From positions 1-8,842 of the forward strand of contig CANHAW010000061.1 in NCBI GenBank assembly GCA_947458675.1: DNA of 8,842 nucleotides, in the 5' to 3' direction. This document shows, in pieces, positions 1 to 4,979 of this stretch (position 1 is its first letter; each line of letters starts with the position of its first letter). Below the pieces are notes generated by a model. The model searched no databases. It saw only the letters and a program-made list of their open reading frames with translations, and was not told where the DNA came from. The DNA comes from Beijerinckiaceae bacterium. GTDB lineage: Bacteria; Pseudomonadota; Alphaproteobacteria; Rhizobiales; Beijerinckiaceae. The translations under genes were made by a program, and so were the position numbers.

Positions 1-20
1 CACGCCGTCATTTTGGCGTG
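1..20. repeat. short perfect inverted repeat at window edge
   Basis: The first six bases, CACGCC, are the reverse complement of bases 15-20, GGCGTG, with an eight-base spacer that ends in four T. It could be the base or tip of a terminator of an upstream gene, since it may extend past the window edge. It also covers the GTG that is the only early start candidate of the next gene. A 6-bp repeat at a truncated edge is weak evidence. Confidence 0.3.
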
Positions 21-269
21 GCCCTGATCGACCTGAATTATGCTGCCGCCGACCTGGCGAGCCATATTGAGGAAAACGAGGTCGGCCTCGATGAGGTGGC
101 CGCTGTGGAATTGCTCAACCGTGAAATCGAGCGACTGCGTCAGCTTTCGCAAATGATCGACAGCTTTGCGAGCCCGCCAGCTGTCCGTGAAGATACGCCC
201 GATCTGGTGGCTTATTGGTGGCCCGATCTTGCACGCTCTTTCGAAAAGGCGCGTGCGCAGCGCGGCTGA
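18..269 (+). CDS. small hypothetical protein, probably cut at its 5' end
   Basis: I do not recognise this protein. Read from the GTG at 18 it has 83 residues. It is hydrophilic and largely helical in character, with an acidic stretch near residues 17-26 and an E/R/L-rich helix near residues 32-47 (NREIERLRQL) that could form a coiled coil. The C-terminal part has an aromatic patch (AYWWPDL). There is no signal peptide or membrane segment. The reading frame stays open to the first bases of the window, and no ribosome binding site can be seen in the 17 bases before the GTG. The true start may therefore lie outside the window. The stop is 7 bp from the stop of the converging epimerase gene, with no terminator-like hairpin between them. 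Codon use looks like that of the neighbours. The function is unknown. Confidence 0.55.
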   Translation: MALIDLNYAAADLASHIEENEVGLDEVAAVELLNREIERLRQLSQMIDSFASPPAVREDTPDLVAYWWPDLARSFEKARAQRG

Positions 270-276
270 AGCGGGA

Positions 277-1275
277 TCAGACCTTGTAGAAGGCGCGGTA
301 CCAATCGACGAAGGCGCGTATGCCCTCACCTATATTGGTGCGCGGGCGAAAGCCCGTCAGCCGCTCCAGAACATCGGTTGCAGCCAGCGTTGCCTGCGGT
401 TCGCCGGGCTGCATCGGCAATTCATTCCGGATGGCCTTGTGTCCGGTCGCCACTTCGATCGCCGAAATATAGGCTTCGAGTGCGACCGGCGCGCCGCCCG
501 CAATATTGACCGCGCGCCAGGGCGCAGCGCTCGAGAGTGACGGATCGGTATTTTCGGCGCCGCCGCATTGTGGCGGGCAATCGATCAGCCTGACGATCGC
601 CTCGATACAATCATCGATGTAAGTGAAATCCCGCTGCATGTCGCCGCCATTGAAAATGTCGATGGGGCGGCCCTCAATGATATTGCGGGTGAATTTAAAC
701 AGGGCCATGTCTGGCCGCCCCCACGGGCCATAGACCGTAAAAAAGCGCATGGCCGTTGTCGGCATGCTCCACACATGCGCATAGGAATGCGTCATGACTT
801 CGCAGGCTTTTTTGGTGGCGGCATAAAAAGAGAGCGGGTGATCGGTGCGTTGGGCTTCTGAAAAGGGCATGGCATTGGCGCCATAGATGGAACTTGTCGA
901 TGCAAGCATGAAATGCCGCACCGATCGCGAGCGCAGGGCCTCAATCAGATTGAATGTGCCGACAATATTGGCGCTCACGTAAGAAGACGGTTGTTCGATT
1001 GAATAACGCACCCCGGCTTGCGCTGCCAGATGGATCACGATTTCGGGGTCGCTTTCCTCGATGAGGCGTTTCAGCGCCGCAACATCTTCCAGCAGGAATT
1101 CATGCGCACGGAAAAGATTGCTGCGCGATAATTCGCTGTGCCGTGCGCGCTTCAGCGTTGGATCATAATAATCCGTCATGCCATCGAGCCCGTCGACCTG
1201 ATGACCGAGATCTATCAAGCGGCGGCACAGATGAAAGCCAATGAAGCCGGCCGAGCCGGTGACGAGAAACCGCAT
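277..1275 (-). CDS. lpsL: UDP-glucuronate 4-epimerase (extended SDR family)
   Basis: Predicted cytosolic NAD-dependent enzyme of 332 residues that interconverts UDP-glucuronate and UDP-galacturonate (EC 5.1.3.6), a precursor for lipopolysaccharide or capsule. The N-terminal Rossmann motif GSAGFIGFH is at residues 7-15. The stretch DYYDPTLKRARHSEL, typical of the LpsL/CapI group, is near 35-49. The STSSIYG serine/threonine region is near 127-132, and the catalytic YxxxK is Y151/K155 in SFYAATKKACE. MRFFTVYGPWGRPDMA and DMQRDFTYIDD further match sugar-nucleotide epimerases. The ATG at 1275 is chosen because GGGAGAGGA sits about 6 nt upstream and the Rossmann strand begins at once. A longer frame to 1488 would add 71 residues that resemble nothing in this family. 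The gene is divergent from the UDP-xylose synthase gene, which uses the same substrate. The family assignment is firm. The substrate is inferred from motif similarity, and other 4-epimerases of UDP-sugars are the alternative. Confidence 0.9.
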   Translation of the reverse strand: MRFLVTGSAGFIGFHLCRRLIDLGHQVDGLDGMTDYYDPTLKRARHSELSRSNLFRAHEFLLEDVAALKRLIEESDPEIVIHLAAQAGVRYSIEQPSSYVSANIVGTFNLIEALRSRSVRHFMLASTSSIYGANAMPFSEAQRTDHPLSFYAATKKACEVMTHSYAHVWSMPTTAMRFFTVYGPWGRPDMALFKFTRNIIEGRPIDIFNGGDMQRDFTYIDDCIEAIVRLIDCPPQCGGAENTDPSLSSAAPWRAVNIAGGAPVALEAYISAIEVATGHKAIRNELPMQPGEPQATLAATDVLERLTGFRPRTNIGEGIRAFVDWYRAFYKV

Positions 1276-1486
1276 GGTGCATCCTCTCCCAACAGAAGCT
1301 ATGCCCTGACTATCGCGCGCTCGCAAGAGATAGCTGGGCTGTCCGGGAACAGGTGCCGGCGGAAACAGCGCGGAGCTTTCGCTTTGATTCTTGAATGCGC
1401 TGGAATGGCTTCGCTTGCACGGGCTTGGGCTGTCGGCTTCTAATGTTTCGTCGTGTGAAAGATTAATCTGCACAGAGAGGTGAAGC
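1276..1486. promoter_or_regulatory. divergent intergenic region with candidate promoter
   Basis: This 211-bp gap separates two divergent sugar-nucleotide genes and must hold both promoters. On the plus strand, TTGCAC (1415-1420), an 18-bp spacer and TCTAAT (1439-1444) resemble a sigma-70 promoter for the decarboxylase gene. On the minus strand only a poor match exists (TTGCGA followed by CATAGC about 17 bp later). I see no clear operator palindrome and no riboswitch-like structure. Promoter calls by eye in GC-rich alphaproteobacteria are unreliable. Confidence 0.35.
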
Positions 1487-2452
1487 ATGGATGTCGGACG
1501 CCGTATCCTTGTGACGGGCGGAGCTGGTTTCCTGGGCTCTCATTTGTGCGAGAGGCTGCTGGCTGAGGGACATGATGTCCTTTGCGTCGATAATTTTTTC
1601 ACCAGTTCGCGCCGCAATGTTGAGCATCTCATCGGGCACAGGCATTTCGAGCTCATGCGTCACGACGTGACCTTTCCGCTCTATGTCGAAGTTGATGAGA
1701 TCTACAATCTCGCCTGTCCTGCCTCGCCCGTGCACTATCAATTCGATCCCGTGCAGACGACGAAGACCAGCGTGCTGGGTGCCATCAATATGCTCGGTCT
1801 CGCCAAGAGACTGAAAGCCAGGATCCTGCAGGCCTCGACCTCGGAAGTTTATGGCGATCCGATCGTGCATCCGCAGACCGAAGCCTATTGGGGAAATGTC
1901 AATCCGGTTGGATTCCGCTCCTGCTATGATGAGGGCAAGCGTTGTGCTGAAACGCTTCTCTTCGATTACCGCCGACAGCATCGGCTTGGTATCAAGGTCG
2001 TCCGTATTTTCAACACTTACGGTCCGCGCATGCACCCCAATGATGGGCGTGTCGTGTCGAATTTCATCGTGCAAGCCCTGCGCGGTGAGGATATTACGAT
2101 TTATGGAGATGGCCAGCAGACGCGCTCTTTCTGCTATGCAGACGATCTGATCGACGCGATGATGCGCATGATGGCGACGCCTGACAATGTCACCGGTCCG
2201 ATCAATATCGGAAATCCGGGCGAGTTCACCATTCGCCAGTTGGCTGAAATGGTGATCGAACTCACCGGCTCGCGTTCCAAAATCGTCAACCGTCCGCTGC
2301 CGTCCGACGATCCAAAACAGCGGCGCCCCGATATTTCGCTGGCGCAGGAAATGCTGGGCTGGCAGCCACGCACGCCTCTGCGCGAGGGATTGATAAAGAC
2401 CATCGCCTATTTCGATTCATTTCTGTCGAGCAGAAAGATTGCTGCTGAATAA
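1487..2452 (+). CDS. uxs: UDP-glucuronate decarboxylase (UDP-xylose synthase)
   Basis: Predicted NAD-dependent SDR enzyme of 321 residues that decarboxylates UDP-glucuronate to UDP-xylose (EC 4.1.1.35) through a UDP-4-keto intermediate. The Rossmann motif [11 protein letters not shown] is at residues 10-20, followed by [12 protein letters not shown], which is highly typical of UXS proteins. [12 protein letters not shown] is near residue 75. STSEVYGDP supplies the S119/E120 pair expected of decarboxylating members, and SCYDEGKR gives Y147/K151. [21 protein letters not shown], split here by function, and the late RRPDIS arginine region also match the family. The ATG at 1487 follows GAGAGGTG (1475-1482) at normal spacing. 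There is no N-terminal membrane segment, so the enzyme is soluble. It competes with the divergent epimerase gene product for UDP-glucuronate. The main alternative, a dTDP-glucose dehydratase, is unlikely given the UXS-specific motifs. Confidence 0.9.
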   Translation: MDVGRRILVTGGAGFLGSHLCERLLAEGHDVLCVDNFFTSSRRNVEHLIGHRHFELMRHDVTFPLYVEVDEIYNLACPASPVHYQFDPVQTTKTSVLGAINMLGLAKRLKARILQASTSEVYGDPIVHPQTEAYWGNVNPVGFRSCYDEGKRCAETLLFDYRRQHRLGIKVVRIFNTYGPRMHPNDGRVVSNFIVQALRGEDITIYGDGQQTRSFCYADDLIDAMMRMMATPDNVTGPINIGNPGEFTIRQLAEMVIELTGSRSKIVNRPLPSDDPKQRRPDISLAQEMLGWQPRTPLREGLIKTIAYFDSFLSSRKIAAE

Positions 2453-2462
2453 GGATTCTGGC

Positions 2463-2483
2463 GCAGGGCGTTACACGCCCTGC
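2463..2483. terminator. 9-bp hairpin between convergent genes
   Basis: GCAGGGCGT and ACGCCCTGC are perfect reverse complements with a 3-base loop. The hairpin lies 10 bp after the decarboxylase stop and 3 bp beyond the stop of the minus-strand 69-residue gene. The downstream T stretch on the plus strand is weak (CTTTC, then TTTTT further on at about 2499) and absent on the minus strand. It is best read as a shared transcription end or an RNA-stabilising hairpin. Confidence 0.65.
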
Positions 2484-2486
2484 CTT

Positions 2487-2696
2487 TCAATCGAATAATT
2501 TTTCGATCTGCGCATATTGCAGCAGGATGATGGTTTTTGCATCCTTGATCTCACCGCGCCCAAGCATGTTCAGCGCTTCCGTAAAAAGGATTTCGAGCAT
2601 TTCGACGAATTCGCCGGCCAGATCCGTTTCATAGGCGATGCGCTTGTAGGTCCAATAGGTCGCATCGATCATGTCTTCGCCGATGATGCGGATCAT
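2487..2696 (-). CDS. small hypothetical protein coupled to phosphatase gene
   Basis: A 69-residue protein that I do not recognise. It is acidic and mostly helical in appearance (GEFVEMLEILFTEALNMLG), with a C-terminal stretch ending in QIEKLFD and no signal peptide or clear membrane segment. Its ATG overlaps the TGA of the phosphatase gene (ATGA at 2693-2696). A good ribosome binding site, GGAGGAA, lies within the end of the phosphatase gene about 5 nt upstream. The pair is thus very probably co-transcribed and translationally coupled. This hints at a shared role, such as an accessory protein for the phosphatase, but there is no direct evidence. A hairpin follows 3 bp after its stop. Confidence 0.75.
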   Translation of the reverse strand: MIRIIGEDMIDATYWTYKRIAYETDLAGEFVEMLEILFTEALNMLGRGEIKDAKTIILLQYAQIEKLFD

Positions 2697-3460
2697 TCTG
2701 TTTCCTCCGGCAGGAAGAAAAATCCTGTCGGCTCGATAACAAGGCAGGTGAGGCGCCCGGAGGCAAAAGCCCCGGTGTCGATATTGATGCGGTTTTTCTT
2801 GATCTCTGGCTCTGCGACAGGCGTGTGGCCATGAATGACGATCTTGCCGAAATCTTCATCCGATCCCAGAAAATCATGACGAATGGTCGTCAGGTCCATT
2901 TCGCTTTGCGCCTCCAGCGCAATGCCGGGGCGCACGCCTGCATGACAGAAGAAATAATCATCGACCTCAAGCGACAGGCGCATGTTTTTGAGCAGGTTCA
3001 AATGCCGCTCCGGCAGTTTCGAGAGCAAAGTCTGGCGCGCTTCTTCATATCCCGCGCCCATTGCGACATCGCTGACATCGATACCGTAGGAGACAAGCGT
3101 TTCCATGCCGCCCAAGCGTCGCCACATGTCGAGCGCACGCGCATCGCTCAGGAAGTCGAGCATCATGGTTTCATGATTGCCCCGCAGGGCAAAGAGCCGC
3201 GTCGGCATCGTCCCGGTAAGCAGGTCCAGAACCTGTGCCGATTGCGGCCCGCGATCGATGTAATCTCCCAGACAGACGATGAGGCTTTCGCGATTTGGCC
3301 GTCGCTCCAGATCGGCAGCAATGCGCTTTTGCAGATGCGCCAGCAGATCGGCGCGTCCATGAATGTCGCCGATGCAATAAATCCGCATGCCCGCTCGCAG
3401 CCGGGCTGTGTCTGTGGCCTTGGTCATGGGGGTGAATTTCGGAGCATTGCGCCTGAGCAT
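2693..3460 (-). CDS. PPP-family metallophosphatase (serine/threonine phosphatase-like)
   Basis: A protein of 255 residues with the full two-metal phosphoesterase signature: GDIHG (D32, H34), GDYIDRG (D66, D69, R70), GNHE (N95, H96), the late histidine in CHAGV (H173) and HGHT (H210, H212). This set defines the PPP family that includes bacterial PrpA/PrpB, lambda phosphatase and ApaH. The GDYIDRG form fits protein phosphatases and relatives, but ApaH-like dinucleotide hydrolysis cannot be excluded. The protein is soluble, with no export signal. Three in-frame ATG codons exist (3460, 3427, 3388). None has a convincing ribosome binding site, and the last leaves almost nothing before the first catalytic motif, so 3460 or 3427 is likelier. 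The gene overlaps the downstream 69-residue gene by ATGA. It lies 27 nt after a U-tract that ends a terminator-like hairpin, so its expression may depend on readthrough of that element. Confidence 0.85.
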   Translation of the reverse strand: MLRRNAPKFTPMTKATDTARLRAGMRIYCIGDIHGRADLLAHLQKRIAADLERRPNRESLIVCLGDYIDRGPQSAQVLDLLTGTMPTRLFALRGNHETMMLDFLSDARALDMWRRLGGMETLVSYGIDVSDVAMGAGYEEARQTLLSKLPERHLNLLKNMRLSLEVDDYFFCHAGVRPGIALEAQSEMDLTTIRHDFLGSDEDFGKIVIHGHTPVAEPEIKKNRINIDTGAFASGRLTCLVIEPTGFFFLPEETE

Positions 3461-3486
3461 GCCCTGAAATGGGGGCTTTGTGCAGC

Positions 3487-3520
3487 CAAAAGAAAAGAGG
3501 AGCTGCCCAAAGACAGCCCC
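3487..3520 (-). terminator. terminator-like hairpin and U-tract before phosphatase gene
   Basis: Read on the minus strand, GGGGCTG (3520-3514) pairs with CAGCTCC (3505-3499) in a 7-bp stem with one G-U pair and an 8-base loop. It is followed at once by TCTTTTCTTTTG (3498-3487). This is the form of a rho-independent terminator. It lies just after a 22-codon ORF and 27 nt before the first possible phosphatase start. It could end a short independent transcript or act as an attenuator for the phosphatase operon. Confidence 0.6.
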
Positions 3521-3533
3521 TCCATTGTCTTTG
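3508..3533 (-). promoter_or_regulatory. alternative hairpin that conflicts with the terminator
   Basis: On the minus strand CAAAGACA (3533-3526) and TGTCTTTG (3515-3508) are perfect 8-bp reverse complements separated by ATGGAGGGGC. The second arm covers the loop of the terminator hairpin and two of its stem bases, and the ascending terminator arm falls in this hairpin's loop. The two structures therefore cannot form together except as a pseudoknot. This is what an antiterminator would look like. A small GCCG/CGGC hairpin (3543-3533) lies just upstream. The pairing is visible directly; any regulatory role is inferred. Confidence 0.45.
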
Positions 3534-3547
3534 CCGCAGCGGCTGGC

Positions 3548-3616
3548 TTACCGAACGCCCACCTCAGCGGAGGCACGGACCCAGTCACACAGCTTTGGCG
3601 CAGGACAATGAGACAC
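3548..3616 (-). CDS. 22-residue small ORF with extreme ribosome binding site
   Basis: A GTG-started frame encodes 22 residues, beginning MSHCPAPKLC and ending RASAEVGVR before TAA. Nothing in it is a recognised domain. It has two cysteines (C4, C10), a single tryptophan (W12) and three arginine or lysine residues, with no run of one amino acid as in classical attenuator peptides. The case for translation is the sequence immediately before the GTG, which matches the complement of the 16S rRNA tail over 15 nt with the GGAGG core 7 nt from the start. It is followed by competing hairpins and a terminator-like U-tract, then by the phosphatase gene on the same strand. It could be a regulatory leader peptide or a free-standing small protein gene. 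A chance ORF remains possible. Confidence 0.5.
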   Translation of the reverse strand: MSHCPAPKLCDWVRASAEVGVR

Positions 3617-3632
3617 TGGATCACCTCCTTTC
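3617..3632 (-). promoter_or_regulatory. extended Shine-Dalgarno sequence
   Basis: On the minus strand GAAAGGAGGTGATCC (3632-3618) is complementary to the usual 3' end of 16S rRNA, GGATCACCTCCTTTC, without a mismatch. The plus strand here reads exactly like a 16S rRNA terminus. Ordinary genes in this window have 5-8 matching bases. The element decides the GTG start at 3616 for the small ORF. Confidence 0.6.
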
Positions 3633-3823
3633 GGTTGTTGACGACAGCCTCAGTCTGGTGGCGAATCAGTTCGGGCCGCAAGCCCTTTCTCGGCCCCGTT
3701 TCGGGCGCTGAGACTCATAGTGAAGTTCTGGGCGGCTTTCCGCCGGCCAGGCTGTTCCATCCAATTGCATCCCAAGCGAGCTTTCGCGAGTTCTTTCTGG
3801 GTCCAGCCTGACAGGGAGTTTCC
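3633..3823. other. intergenic stretch with short hairpins, no gene seen
   Basis: This gap must hold the promoter of the acidic-protein gene (plus) and of the small-ORF leader (minus). I could not place either promoter with confidence. A perfect GGCGG/CCGCC hairpin with a CTTT loop lies at 3731-3744. GGGCC (3673-3677) pairs with GGCCC (3692-3696). Neither is followed by a T-run. Longer frames crossing the region lack ribosome binding sites and protein-like composition. Confidence 0.4.
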
Positions 3824-4120
3824 ATGTTTACTGTAGAGATCGCCGGCCGCGCCATTGCGGTGACCAATGCCGACGAGGAGCAGGCGCGCGAACTGATCGA
3901 AAGCGAAGAATTTCGAGAGGATCTGACCGTCATTCACAGCGATGGCAAACCGATCTGGGATGGAAAGGCCAAGCTGGAGCTGCGCGCGGCGACGCTCGAC
4001 GAGGAAGAGGAATTCGAGGACGCCGAAGATCCCGATGGCGATGAGGATCTGGAAGAAGGCGAGCCCTCAGTCGTATTTCTCATCGATATAGATGAAGAGG
4101 ATGATGAAACGGGCGCCTGA
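3824..4120 (+). CDS. highly acidic small hypothetical protein
   Basis: A 98-residue protein of no family I can name. It starts with a beta-like segment (MFTVEIAGRAIAVTNADEE) and a short helix, followed by a second beta-like part (LTVIHSDGKPIWDGKAKLELR). A long acidic tail occupies residues 59-83, and a hydrophobic strand (VVFLIDI) is near 84-90. Asp and Glu make up 36 of the 98 residues, so the pI must be very low. GGGAG at 3813-3817 is 6 nt before the ATG, which supports the start. It has no export signal. A small acidic soluble protein can act as an inhibitor, chaperone or nucleic-acid mimic, but no role is shown. It is a single-gene unit closed by a strong terminator whose hairpin contains its stop codon. 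Confidence 0.75.
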   Translation: MFTVEIAGRAIAVTNADEEQARELIESEEFREDLTVIHSDGKPIWDGKAKLELRAATLDEEEEFEDAEDPDGDEDLEEGEPSVVFLIDIDEEDDETGA

Positions 4121-4140
4121 GCGCCCGCTTTTCACTTTTT
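4110..4140 (+). terminator. rho-independent terminator containing the stop codon
   Basis: CGGGCGC and GCGCCCG form a perfect 7-bp GC-rich stem around a CTGA loop (4110-4127), followed by CTTTTCACTTTTT to 4140. The TGA stop of the acidic protein lies in the loop. The T-tract also encodes the lysine-rich C-terminus and stop of the converging minus-strand gene, so two gene ends and one terminator share the same bases. Confidence 0.85.
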
Positions 4141-4359
4141 GCCGCCAGAGCGTTGCAGGCTCTTGATGCGCAAGGGCGGCTGCCCGGATTTCTCGGCGAT
4201 CTCGCGATCCTGCTCCTCGATCGTTGCGCGGGCAGGCTCATCCCCATCGAGCCCGCCGAGAATATTGGAAGGCACGCGACGGTTGGAGCGGCGAGAGCCG
4301 TCTTCATAAGTCACATCGAAAAGCACGAATTCAGCGCGTGCCGCTGGTTTCTTGGCCAA
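4132..4359 (-). CDS. small basic hypothetical protein with TTG start
   Basis: A protein of 75 residues if started at the TTG at 4359, beginning MAKKPAARAEFVLFDV and ending SGGKK. AGGAGAG (4370-4364) lies 4-5 nt before this TTG. The lysine/alanine-rich start followed directly by a beta strand looks natural. The in-frame ATG at 4422 would add 21 residues (MDLHFLSRR and on) and has no good ribosome binding site, so I reject it. The body has a beta hairpin-like part (FVLFDVTYEDGSRRSNRRVP), an ILGGLDGDEPA turn, and a charged helix (ATIEEQDREIAEKSG). It is cytosolic and I do not recognise it. Similar small proteins appear to occur in Rhizobiales, but that is from memory and carries no function. Confidence 0.7.
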   Translation of the reverse strand: MAKKPAARAEFVLFDVTYEDGSRRSNRRVPSNILGGLDGDEPARATIEEQDREIAEKSGQPPLRIKSLQRSGGKK

Positions 4360-4451
4360 TTGACTCTCCTGAGCGAAGTGCCGGCAGAGAGCTACACGGC
4401 GCGAGAGAAAATGCAAATCCATGCCGGAAAATCCATTTGGAAGGTTAAGCC

Positions 4452-4739
4452 TCAGGCTGGTTTCGGTTCGCTCTCATAAATGAAGCGCAGCACTGCGGAG
4501 CGGCCGCAATCGCGCACGGGAACATTGCGAAAAGCCGCTCCGATCTGCGGATATCGCTGGACCGGCAGGTGAATTTCAACCAGCGGCGCGCCCTGGAGCT
4601 CGGCCATTTCCGCTGCTTTGGCGAGCAAATCCTGCAGGCTCCGCAAATGGGCCGGCAGATCTGTCAATGTCACCGACATGCGACCGCCTTGGCCGGGCAG
4701 GGTTGCGCGCAACAGGCGGTCGAGATCCGACATGTCCAT
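4452..4739 (-). CDS. small hypothetical protein
   Basis: A 95-residue protein I cannot assign. The start at 4739 is preferred because AAGGAG lies about 9 nt upstream and the protein then begins MDMSDLDRLLRATLPG. A second ATG two codons later is possible. The frame could run to an ATG at 4841, but that adds 34 residues rich in Phe and Cys, with no ribosome binding site and spanning the likely promoter. A central amphipathic helix (LRSLQDLLAKAAEMAEL) is followed by beta-rich sequence (LVEIHLPVQRYP, AAFRNVPVRDCGRSAVLRF). It is soluble. It lies 92 bp upstream of the TTG-start gene on the same strand and is divergent from the c-di-GMP regulator gene, so it shares a 240-bp control region with it. 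Confidence 0.65.
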   Translation of the reverse strand: MDMSDLDRLLRATLPGQGGRMSVTLTDLPAHLRSLQDLLAKAAEMAELQGAPLVEIHLPVQRYPQIGAAFRNVPVRDCGRSAVLRFIYESEPKPA

Positions 4740-4812
4740 CTGGGCTCGCTCCTTCCCCCGAAGGTTAACGAAGCATGAACCGCATGGTTTCACGAAAGTT
4801 TCTACAAAATAA

Positions 4813-4830
4813 GGACTTGAATACAAGTCC
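4813..4830. promoter_or_regulatory. perfect palindrome, candidate operator or hairpin
   Basis: GGACTTG and CAAGTCC are perfect 7-bp reverse complements around AATA. The element lies 73 bp upstream of the minus-strand 95-residue gene and about 150 bp upstream of the response regulator. The dyad with a short AT spacer has the size of a dimeric repressor site. On the minus strand it is followed by TTATTTTG, so it could also be a weak terminator. Dyad symmetry is seen directly; its role is not. Confidence 0.4.
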
Positions 4831-4889
4831 AGCAGAAACAAAGTGATGCAATTTGTGAAGCATATTGTCGCATAAAATCGGAGGGTTGT

Positions 4890-4906
4890 ATTTGTTTAAG
4901 ACAAAT
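4890..4906. promoter_or_regulatory. AT-rich inverted repeat upstream of the signalling operon
   Basis: ATTTGT and ACAAAT form a perfect 6-bp inverted repeat around TTAAG, 73 bp before the response regulator ATG. The surrounding 4840-4910 region is clearly more AT-rich than the coding sequence, which suits a promoter zone. TTGTCG (4865-4870) and TATTTG (4889-4894) are only weak promoter-box matches. A regulator binding site is plausible but unproven. Confidence 0.35.
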
Positions 4907-4979
4907 TCCCGATCATGGGCTTGCGTCAGGCTGTCATGGCAGCCGGCGGAAATGTTGCCAGAGTATCGGACCGCCAGAC

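Noticed and set aside
1276..1488. N-terminal extension of the epimerase frame up to 1488
   Set aside because: The 71 added residues have no SDR similarity, overlap the divergent gene start by two bases and would cover the promoter region. The ATG at 1275 has a strong ribosome binding site.
3617..3632. Fragment of a 16S rRNA gene on the plus strand (GGATCACCTCCTTTC)
   Set aside because: Only the last 15 bases match. The sequence before it is not the 16S helix 45 region and no 23S or tRNA spacer follows. It makes better sense as a Shine-Dalgarno on the minus strand.
2825..3811. 328-residue plus-strand frame opposite the phosphatase gene
   Set aside because: It is antisense to a gene with a full set of catalytic motifs, shows no domain and lacks a ribosome binding site, as expected for a shadow frame in GC-rich DNA.
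3650..3937. Minus-strand 95-residue frame across the 3633-3823 gap
   Set aside because: It overlaps the acidic-protein gene start, has no ribosome binding site at any of its ATG codons and no recognisable features.
4360..4422. ATG start at 4422 for the 75-residue protein
   Set aside because: It has no ribosome binding site and an atypical extension, whereas the TTG at 4359 has AGGAGAG at proper spacing.
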